Assembly (NCBI GenBank): GCA_948567375.1
Contig: OX419757.1
Location: 12,724,974 to 12,788,973, forward strand
DNA: 64,000 bases
Origin: Lunularia cruciata
Taxonomy: Eukaryota; Streptophyta; Marchantiopsida; Lunulariales; Lunulariaceae
Direction: 5' to 3'
Of the stretch, positions 37,500 through 48,000 are shown piece by piece. The position numbers and the translations under genes were made by a program. Within the stretch, counting starts at the first letter, position 1; the number at the start of each line of letters is the position of its first letter. The notes beneath the pieces were generated by a model. It did not search any database. It worked only from the letters and a program-made list of their open reading frames with translations, and had not been told where the DNA came from.

Positions 37500-38185
37500 G
37501 GGAAGGTTCTTTTCGTAAGATGTCTGCTCTACCGTCTTGTGGTTCTCCTCTCGAGTGCTCCCTAGGATGTTCACGGACTTCGCCGACTTCTCAGCAATTG
37601 CACGAAGCTGCTCCACAGTCGCCAACTCTCCCCTGGAGCTCCTCCTTTGAGCACTGGCGCTTCTGCTTTCCTTTTCTGGTTCGAACTGTTTCGTTCACAA
37701 GGAAATGAATGTGAGTGTTAAACTCGTGTGTCATACTCTTCGCGTGTACACTGCCGACGAGAGAATTCAAGTAAGAAGTCCAAATTCTTGCCGACCTTCA
37801 ACTGCACTTCTTCTCCAGCTTGTGCCCTAGAATCTAATTTTTGGCGCTAATTTTTGCTCAAGATAGTAGTAACGTTAGAAAGTGCTAAAGCAGATCCCGC
37901 GATGGAGATACAGTGGTTAGGAGAAAGCTTAACGCTCCCGCATTCTGTTCAAGAGGAAGACCGAGAAAGGCCATGCTAAGCACGTGCCTGAAGCCTGCTG
38001 CTGCGGCTTGTGTTTTGAGGCGCGTGGCTTTGGCTGTTTGAATTCGTGGGCTGCTGATGCTGATCTTTGTGCCTCTTCACTCGAGTAAATGATTGTTCGT
38101 TAGAGTGGTCCAACGACCCGTGTCCCCTTTTGTGATCCATCTTCAGGCCGCAATCCACCGCGAATTGTGACAGCAGCTCAGCCAC
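37500..38185 (-). other. Possible 5' exons of the unknown gene
   Basis: Two minus-strand open stretches precede the gene: 38185-37976 (MAELLSQFAVDCGLKMDHKR, then a His/Ser/Gln-rich tail) and about 37690-37510 (FEPEKESRSASAQRRSSRG, then LATVEQLRAIAEKSAKSV), the second after an acceptor-like GAACGAAACAG. I could not join them to the exon at 37428 in a consistent phase, so they are offered only as candidates. Confidence 0.3.
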
Positions 38186-38199
38186 AGAAGTTCCAGAAA

Positions 38200-40400
38200 C
38201 TCGAAACCTTCATCACTTAAGTTGTTCACTAGCTTGGGCGTTAGGTTGCATGCCTTAAATGCAAGAAATTGGTTCACTACGCAACTTAGCTGATTGCTGC
38301 GAGGTTTAGCAATTGTCAAAATGCAAAGAAGTTTCAAGAATTTTTTCCTCCTTAAAAGAAACATTGCCAGTCGAAACGGCCACTGAGAGTACAAATTCTC
38401 GAATAGAAATTGCATGCGTCTTTAGGTGCTCTGCTGCTGCGAGAATTTTAAAAACTCTAGCAGAAAAGAAGACATAACTTACGTTGAAGTTACAGACTCT
38501 GCTTGAGAGAGTAGCAGTTCTTCTTAAGGGGGCGATAAGAAGAGAAAAGAAGTTGAAGAAGGGCGATAAGAAGTTGCGAAATTGTCTTCTTTGCTTCTCC
38601 GAATTTACAAATTGGAGTTGCGCAACTGAGCATCTCCCAATCAGCAGCTTCTGGACCCGGAAGTGAGCGACTTCAAATAAGCATTCGGAGAGGATTCCAA
38701 CTCGTGGACATACCATGAAATTGTGCGCGTTCCTTCGAGAATTACGATCCTCGCTTTCAGGAAGATATTCTTTAAGAATTGGCTTCTCCTCTTCTTTGCG
38801 AGTTCGAGGATCGCTTGAGATCTTAGCGACACCACCGACTTCGCAGCATCTCCGAAGAATGAGGAGTCGTAAAAGTACTGAACTCCTTTTTTCCTGAATT
38901 CCCACCATCGACCAGACAATGCTCTAATTTAATTTAAGTGGTTCTAGTGAACTTTAGTACTGCTTCATAAACTGCGGTAGCTGCTGCCTCCACATACTTT
39001 CATCTCCTGTCCCTTCTGTGGGCGGATGCCCAATCAACTTGGCTACGATTGCAAACTTGAAAAAGAGCAGCCTGAACAGTCAGTGCCAGAATCGGCAGTT
39101 TATTGTCCACTTATTCATCTCATATATGCTTGCTGTTCAGAAATTCTTCTTGACACACATCGTCCTCAAGATCACGTCCATTCCCCACAAGATCACTGAC
39201 AGAAACAAATACCAATCTCCCCATCAAAGAGGATTGGAGAGCAAATTGTGGTTCATTTCATACGAATGGGTGACATAAAGAAACGTGCAGTTTAGAGTTT
39301 TCACACTGCAGTGTAGGTTGAAAGAGCGAAGATGTCGAGAAAGAATTTGAAGTGAAGGTTTAAGGCGTAACATCAAGAAATAGGGCGAGAAGAGAAGCTT
39401 CATTTTGATGCCCCGACAGCGAGATACGATTAGTAAAGGCTAGATTCAGGATAGAATTCTCTCAGTTACTTTGATAAAGTATCTTGTGCAGAAAAGTAGC
39501 TTGGTGCAGAAAAGTGCAGAAAGTATCTTGGTGGAGCACAGAAGGTGCATGTCTTCTGAAATCGACAGTTTACTTCGTAACGATCAACAAGGGCAGTGAT
39601 CTACCACGAATCATCCGCCTGAAAGCAGAGTCTAGGAAACTCCGATTCTAAATCAGAAGAATCCCAATCCTAGACAACTTGTATTGAATTCTACGGCTCT
39701 CGAGTTTGTCTGAGCTTCAATTCTTAGGTGCTAGTGAATTTTCTTCATAGACGATTCAGTAGCCATTACGCGAGAACCCTGCCTTAGCAGATTCGCTTCA
39801 TCATCATTCGCTCCAACTCAACAGTGAATATAACTACTGAAGTTGCACGGGATTGAAGAGAATTTGGGTCATGGGCCCGGACTGCATGCGAGAATCAATA
39901 GCCGAAGGAGAGATATGAAGCGTTCTGCTGCGACTGCCTTCAACATAGTTGGTCCAGCGACCGCGACACTGAAATTACTGACGACAGATGCTCATCACTG
40001 TTCCAAAGAATTGCTGATAGACCCAGCATGGAAGAGCTGCCGCCAATTTTGCAACTGTGAATCGCCCATATTAATCGAACAAGGGAATTTGTGTCCCTTT
40101 TTGGGACCAATCTAACAATGTGCGCGTTATTTCATGCAAATCCAAGGCTAATCGATGATACACTTCAGGTACAGATGTCCTGGTTGCTCTGAGAAACCGA
40201 GAATTTAATTCCTGGCGAGTGTCCCTTTTCGGCTTGGCTCGTGGATCTGCGAGTCCTTCAAGATTTATTACATTGAGGTCAAAACCTGATGGAATCACAT
40301 ATCAGCTAGAAAGTGACACTGGGTTCTAGATTAAGCTACCAGAGAGCAAGAGGGACCGCGCATCCATTACCAAGAGATCGATAGATGAAATCCGAGAGAG
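38200..40400. other. No gene recognised
   Basis: Several short overlapping frames lie on both strands around 38300-38920 without motifs; none is clearly coding. The rest contains nothing I can name. Confidence 0.35.
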
Positions 40401-40425
40401 CCGTGGTAGAGTTAAGAGTTTCTCT

Positions 40426-40863
40426 ATGGATCAGAAGGACAGTTCCAGTATTGGAGGAAATTGGCATCAAATCCAAATGGGAGCACCATGTGATATGATT
40501 ACAACTTTCATACGGGGTCGCCACTACACTTGGTGGGAACAAACAGGTGACGTAAAGAAGCCTCGGGCAAGAAAAGGGTCTAAACCTCTAAAGGAAGATA
40601 ATGTGAAAGTAAATTCTTCAAGGGAGAAGGACCCACAGCAGCCTTGCGTGTGTCACCCCCGGCCGAAGAAACTGAAGGGTGCGACTCAGCCATGGCTGGG
40701 TCATGGTGTGAGCCGTGGGAAGGCAGCATTTGTGGATCATTCGAAGAAGAAAGGAAAGCAGAAAGCTGATGATGAGTATATTCGGCACGATGGCCATTTT
40801 CCACATAAAGAGTGCAAGAGAGTTGTCACTTACGAGAAGCAGGTCATGCTGACAAAAGCGTAA
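40426..40863 (+). other. Exon-like ORF of 145 codons, unknown
   Basis: An ATG at 40426 opens a basic protein (KKPRARKGSKPLK, KKKGKQKADDEY) with two Cys in PCVCHPRPKK and a His/Cys patch (HDGHFPHKECKR). A donor-like CAG/GTCATG lies near the end. It could be an independent small gene or an upstream exon of the KNOX gene 1.2 kb further on. I recognise no domain. Confidence 0.3.
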
Positions 40864-41503
40864 ACTGCACTCATTCTTCTTCCGATTTATTGCCTTTAAG
40901 GCACGTAAATTGATCACGTTTGCAGCAGTGGTATTGTGTTTCTGCTTTTGTGTGAACACAGAGGACTTCAAGCCGGATAGCAGAATTAGCATAATTTATC
41001 TGCAAAATCACTTTCTTTATCTCTGTATACATCATGATCCAGTGTCCTTGCAATACAGTTACCTCATGTATCTGTCTTATTTCGCTACAAACATATATTT
41101 CCTTCAAGCCAGTTGAGCACATAATCCTATTTTGCGTCCAGTTTCTGTGAGCATATAAGATTTTTGGATTCTTGAGTGAGATCCATATTATTTGCTGCCA
41201 CTGGTGAGTTTTAGTTGCAAAGGTTTTGCTCCGTGTAATCATCGCTTGCATTGTCCCACTGATGTGTATGTCATCACGATCTGCTCCTGCTACTTTCTTT
41301 GTTTACCACCGGCTGCTTGACCCCCCACAGCTAAAGCTAGGTTTGATTCAATTTGAGCCCTGTCAGCGCTAGAGAAAGTTTTTATCAAACCATAGAAGAC
41401 ACTGACTTGACTGATACTTTATTTTAGGTGATGATTGCTCGGCTTTTGTAGTACTCTCGTGATGGTAATGCTCATATCTTCAGTATTGACATCTCTTCAG
41501 TAT

Positions 41504-41675
41504 CTAAGGAGGGAGCGCGAACCATTACGAGCTGACGACCTTGAAGACATGATCGAGTATGGAACGGCCGATAACGTGAAGATGATTGATGTTCCTAGTT
41601 GTGGAGTTGATTGTTCCGTTATTAGACAAGCTATGTACAAGGCTAGCAATCAGTTGATGATAAAACAACCGAGTA
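41504..41675 (+). other. Exon-like segment, unknown
   Basis: Between an acceptor-like CTCTTCAG and a donor-like AAG/GTGCTT lies an open acidic segment (YLRREREPLRADDLEDMIEY, then VPSCGVDCSVIRQAMYK). Its phase (0 to 0) fits a donor at the end of the ORF at 40426, but I could not join it in frame to the KNOX exon at 42087. It may belong to a separate transcript. Confidence 0.3.
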
Positions 41676-42086
41676 AGGTGCTTCAAACTTGAGTTCTTAC
41701 AACTTTTTTGTTGCTCGACTCAACTGAGAGCCTTCATCTTTCTTTGCCACCGTGAAATTGCCCTACAGCATAAGACAACTACCAGGAAGGCAGAACAAAA
41801 AGAAAGGCCGTCTATAGAGTTTGATGTAGTCCATGCAATGTTCTTACCTCTCTGTTTATAACCTGTAGTTGATAGTAGAACACCCCTTTATTCGCTCTCA
41901 AGTGGTTTTGGATTAAGCTCCTCTCCGTTCTATGAGTTCCTCACCTCGTTCTGTATCCCATGGTCAAATTATTACTGGCTCTTTGTTTATTCAGTGTATC
42001 ATCTTTATAGCCTTTCGTGTAACCTTTGTTCATAACACACACTGACAGAAGACTGCTATACCTTGTAACCAAGCAGCATTGCATTT

Positions 42087-45000
42087 ATGCGGATGTCTTC
42101 GACAGGAATTGTGCGCATTGGACCAAGGAAAAGGCCCCACGAGATGCCTGAAATTCAAAATCTTGAGTTCCACCTTAGGATTCCAGGTGCTGGTGCCAGC
42201 TCAAGACATAAGTCCGGTAACCCTTGGCATGAGGAGACCACTTCTGAGATTACTAAACCAGCAGAAATATCAGGTGAGCAAAAAGTGCACGGAGAAATTG
42301 ATCCACCAGCTCAAACCCCAGCTTCTTCAGTCACCGCTCCCTCAGGTCAAGAGCCAGCTCCTTGTGACGTTGCTCCAGCAGCTCAAGTGCCATCTTTTTC
42401 TCTTACTTCTCCATCAGCTCAAGGGCCAGAATCTTCTGTCACTCCCCCATCAGCCCAAGACCCTGCTTCATCTCTGCCACCTCCATCAGCGCAAGTTCCA
42501 GCTTCTTCTGAGCCATTAACATCCTATATCTCTTCTTCTGAATCTCAAGTAACACCCACTGTCTCTGATACTCGTTGCGTTGCCGAGCTACTCATCCAAG
42601 CCCCCACTGCACATACTCCAAAACCTCAGGTTGCGTCTCTAGATAGCCAGCAGCAGGAAACAGCGCAGCCTAATGTAACAACTGTCCTCTTCCCTCAACC
42701 TCAAATACGAGCTTTAGTTGAGCCTCAAGCTAAGACCACAAATGAGCATAGGACGCAGTTGAAAGAGCTACCAAGAGAGTCAATGGTTCTGTACAGAAAC
42801 GGGAAGTCCATCCCAGCCGAAAGCTCGTCGGCTCTTGATCCAGGGATGGTGAGAGCTGCTAGGGTACGCCGCAGAGAGATGCAATGGGATAGAGAACGTG
42901 GAAAATCAGCAATATTCTACCAAGAAATGGTGGCAAAAGCCAATGTGCCGACGGATTTTTGGTCTGTCTACAATCAGGAGATAAGAAGGTCAGGTAGAGG
43001 GCCCAGAGGTTTAGTAAGAAAAAGAGAGGATGGTCAAGTAGGGACCCTAGAGGGTAAGAAGATTGCGGAAAAAATTCAAAATGATACACATCAATCTATG
43101 GATCAACCAACGGAGGTAAAGCTCAGAGTCACAAGTGTCTTGGAACGTCTGAGTCTTGGGAGGGATGTCTCATATGAAGAAGCTCAGGCTCTGCAAGAAA
43201 GAGAAGGAGATGGAGGACTCCAGGACTTACTTAGATCAGCGGAAGAGTTCCATGGCGCAAGTCCACTCGATCCAGAAAGGGAGCAGCAGTTGCTGGCGGA
43301 TAATAGCGTCTCACCAACAGAGCTCAAATGCATGAAAGCTGCAATCCTCACCCACAACTTCTATCCCCGGCTTGTTTCCACTTTCATTGAGCAGCACAAG
43401 GTTAGCTTTAAAAACTTGCTCATCTCCACATAACCCCCAAGTACAATCAACTCCGTAGTTTCCATCGGCATTGATACTTCTAAGTCTGCAAAACTCTCTG
43501 ATGTTATAAAGGAGATAGAGACTTTGCTCAAGATGTTGGCATCGGCTTAGCGCTTCACTTAGTTTTCTGGTCGTTGTGCTTCTAACGGGTTACATCCGTC
43601 TAACAAACAAGTTGTGGAAACCTAGAATCAAAAAGACGCATATCACCGTTACCTGTTGATATCTACTTAAGTTGCAACATGCCAGTTTACCGTGAGTCGG
43701 ACGCTTTCAGAAATGTTCAAAAAAAGGCATTGGCAGCTGAAAATTGTAGTGTCTGACATTTGAGCAGGCTGGTGCGCCACCGGACATGGTGGCTAAACTG
43801 GATGAAGTACGAGGAAGAGTTATGCGGAGTTGGACCCCAAGCAACCTTAAGTGCGACGAGAAAACTGTAAGTTCAGGAATGAATATACTATTTAGATAAA
43901 ATTAAAACACTGAGACATGAAACATATGGCCCAATGACTCGGGCTCTTGAATTCGAAGTTCGAATTCAAGAGCCCGAGTTTCGAATATCTGTGGGACCTG
44001 AGCTGGAAGATAAGAGAGCTTACTGGAAAGCCTCTGAAATGACTTTTACAATTAGAAATCCCTTGGGCACAATTCTCTGCAGAGATATAGACGAGTGCAT
44101 TTTCCTAGACAGTCACGATCTCACATGTCAATCGTTCCTGCCTTCCGGCTTTTTGCTGAAGAGGTTTCAAGCTTTAAACACAAAGTTAACTTCTTTGTGT
44201 GCATTGTGTTCTCTTTGTCCGATGAATGTTTCTACAGAAGATGATAAGAACCATGCTTCCTACTCTTTGAAGTGGAAGGTCTATCACTCCCTCTTATCTC
44301 TGATGTATCATACATCACTACTGCAACACTAGACCTCTCTCTTTGTATCACAGCTCACAAGCATCAAGTAGGTTCTCTGACGCAGCACTAGTAGCCTCTA
44401 ATACTGAGATATCAAAAGACAATCCCGAGATGATGTTAGGCAACTCAGGACTTCACGAAATGCAAGGAAGAGGTGTTGGGAATCACCCTTGTTGAATTAC
44501 TAATTGAAACAGGAGCAGAAAGCACTCTTATATACACTTCAGCAAACCCTAGGGGGTTGCTTTGCTTAACCCTAATTAGGGTTACGCCCCTCTTTACCCT
44601 AAGTAGAAAATATTTAGTAGAGCTTCTAGATGATTCTAACAAAACCTTAAAAACAAGGGAAGTCTCTAAACTAGAGATTAACTAAACTAACACTCCCACT
44701 TAATGAGAGTTTAGGACTATTCCCATTTCTACTACACATTTTATGTGTTTATCTTTAGGTAATGCTTTTGTAAACACATCTGATGTCATCTCAGTAAACT
44801 AACTTCACAACATTCTCCTTTTCTTTCTCCTCTACAAATCTTCTTTTAATCTCAATTTGCTTAGTCCTTGGGTGATGTATAGGATTTTTGCTAAGTGCTA
44901 TACTTCCTGTATTGTCACAGTACAATGTAGTAGGACTTTCTTGCTCAAAACCCAGCTCCTTAAGAAGTCTACTATTCCAGATGACTTCTTGAGTAGCATT

Positions 45001-48000
45001 TGAGGCTGCCATAAATTCTGCCTCAGTAGTAGACAGTGCAACAGATGTTTGTTGTTTACTATGCCAACTGATTACTCCACCACTAAGCATAACTACATAT
45101 CCACTAGTTGATCTGCTGTTGTCTGTGTCATCTCCCCAACTAGCATTTGTATATGCTTCAAGAGTAGAAGCAAGTATGTTTCCTTGCCTTTTGTACTCCA
45201 AGAATGCATCTTGAGTACCCTTTAAGTACCTGAATACTCTCTTTATACCTTTCCAATGTACTTGTGCATGGTTGCTAGTATATCTAGCTAGTGCTCCCAC
45301 TGCATAGCATATATCTGGTCTTGTACAGACCATGACAACATTAGAGAACCAAGAGCACTCTGATACAACACTCTGTCATAGAGATTCACCTCCCCATCTA
45401 TGATTCTGCTGTGCTTCCACCCCATATCAAGAAGTGTAGAGAAAGGATTTGCCTCTGTCATCTGATACTTAGCTAGTATGGATTTCACATATTGTGGTTG
45501 GCTGATCCGGATCCATCCTACTTCTCAGTCTCCACTCACTTTGATTCCCAAAACAAGTTTTACATGACCAAGGATAGTCATCTCAAAAGTAGAGCACAAG
45601 AAATCTATCACTCCTTTGATAGATTCACTATTCCCCAATAGTAACAAATCATCTGCATATACAGCTATGTATACATCATCTCTAGTATACACACTCATGT
45701 CAGAATCTGCTCGTTTGAAACCTTGCTCTCTCAAGTATGAGTCTAGTTTCTCATACCAGGCTCTAGGAGCTTGCTTAAGGCCATTTAAAGCCTTCTTAAG
45801 CAAGCATACTTTTCCTTTGCCTTCAATATATCCATCTGGAACATCCATGTAAACAGTCTCTTCAAATCTCCATTGAGAAAGGTTGTTTTCACATCTAACT
45901 GCTCTACTTCACAATCTCTCTCTGATGCAAGAGCTAGAAGCATGCGAATAGATCCATACCTAGCAATTGGTGCAAAAGTTTCTAAATATCTATTGATGCT
46001 TTGTGATTGAAGCCCTTTGCAACAAGTCTTGCTTTGTACTTCACGATCTCATTCTCAGCTCCCCATTTGACCCTGAAAACCCATTTGCAGCCAATTGCTT
46101 TCCTACCTGGTGGTAAATCAGCTAGTACCCATGTACCATTAGTCTGAAGAGACTTCTTCTCTTCTGCTATAGCCAACTCCCACTAACTCAAATCTGGTCT
46201 GAGCATAGCTTGATGTAAAGTGTCTGGATCACAATCTTCATGATAGATGTAAGATTCATCTAACATCTCTTCTGATAGAAAACCAAGTCTGTCAATAGGT
46301 TTTCTATCTCTCTGTGATCTTCTTGGCTCTGTGCCCAGAAGATTCATGCCGTCTCTTGACATCTTTGGAGTCTCACTTAGAGATTTTTCATCTGCAGTCT
46401 GCTTTTGGGAGTCATCTTCTGTAGTATCAGAATCAGAAACCACTGTCTGTTTAGGCCTTCTTTTGTACACCTTCATACTCTCCTTTAGTGAACCATCAGC
46501 TTCAGGTAGAGATTGCTCTTTTGATGATTGATCTGAAAAACTGACTCTCTAGCTTGGGAAGATAGATTGATCAAGCTGATCGAACTGATCAGCTTGCTTC
46601 TGCAACTCATCACTGTTCTCACTCCAATTCCTCAATTCGTCAAAGACTACATCTCTACTTCTGATGATCTGTCCAGACTTAGGATTGTACAGAAGATATC
46701 CTTTCAGTCCCTCTTCATATCCTACAAAAAGCATTCTCTCAGCCTTCTTTATGAACTTCCTCCTCTGCTCCTTGGGGATATGAACATAGGCAGGACATCG
46801 AAAGACTTTCAAAGCTGAAAGATTAGGTGTCTTACCACTCCAGCATTCTTCAGGAGTTCTTCCTTGCAATGATGTGGTACCACTTATATTTCTAAGAAAA
46901 TTTTCAGTGCTAATTGCAGCATCCCAAAACTTTCTCTCCAGCTTGGCATGTTGGAGCATTGCCAATGCTTTGTCCACCAATGTCCTATTCAACCTTTTTG
47001 CAACTCCATTCTGTGCAGGATTGTCTCTGGCAGGACAGTCAAGGAGGATTCCTTTTTCTGATAGAAAAGAGAGGAATTCCTCATTCTTGTACCCTCTACC
47101 TCCATCTGTTCTCAATTGCTTGACTTTCGTCCCAGTCTGCAACTCAGCCATGGCTACAAACTTTTGGAATTTTTGCAGCACTTCATCCTTGCTTTTCATG
47201 AGATAGATAAAGCTCTTTCTACTGTAATCATCCACAAAGGAAATATAGTAGGCTGCTCCACTCAATGACTTCTTCGTCATGTATCTCCATACATCAGAAT
47301 GTATGACATTTAGAACACCAGAAGCTCTAGATGAAGATTTCTTGGGAATAGGAGCCTTGTGTGCCTTACCTTCTGCACATCCAATGCAGAAGGTAAGGCA
47401 CAAATCCACCTCAAATGCCAAAGATGGATATCATTTCTGTTTTCTGGATATCATTTCAGAATCAGAACCATCAGCTTCCATCAACTTGAACAGCTTACCT
47501 TTGGCAGTACGATACCCAAGGACCAGCTCTCTTTTCTTCAAAGTACATTGATTTCTGTTGCTTTCAAACAAAATATCCACACCATGCTCCATGAGGCTAT
47601 GTACTGATATCAAGTTCTTGGTGTAATCTGGAACATACAGTACATTTTCCAAATAGCCTTTTTCAGAACATCTCATGAAGGCAATAGGAACTTTGCCAGT
47701 TCCTAACACTGGATTCAAAATCCCAGGTCCACAACAAACACTCTTGGGAATCTTCAAAGATTGAAGAGTTGAGAACAACTCCTTATGATAACAGATATGA
47801 GAGGTGGCTCCTGAGTCCAAGAACCATCCGGAACCATTTGAGGACAACTGTGATTCTGCCAACATACCACAATCCAGCTCTTCTATTGAGTACCCCTGCT
47901 CATCATTGACTATCTCATGGCACTCCTCTGAGTTGTAAGCTGAACTCCCAAATTTTAGTCCCTTTACTGGATGAGGTCTCTTGCCTACCAGCTTCAGCTC

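Noticed and set aside
38306..38920. Overlapping frames of 200 and 92 codons on the minus strand and two on the plus strand
   Set aside because: They overlap each other in conflicting frames, and no frame has a motif or a start with convincing exon borders.
42079..42519. Plus-strand frame of 146 codons overlapping the KNOX first exon
   Set aside because: A repetitive Leu/Gln/Pro sequence in the +1 shadow of the Pro/Ser-rich KNOX N-terminus; only the frame from 42087 leads into KNOX1.
43934..44332. Plus-strand frame of 132 codons inside the KNOX intron
   Set aside because: It runs across the palindrome and into the copia LTR, so it is not a conserved gene.
44560..44600. CCCTAATTAGGG sequence resembling telomere repeat
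   Set aside because: It lies inside the copia LTR and is also present in the other LTR; not a telomeric array.
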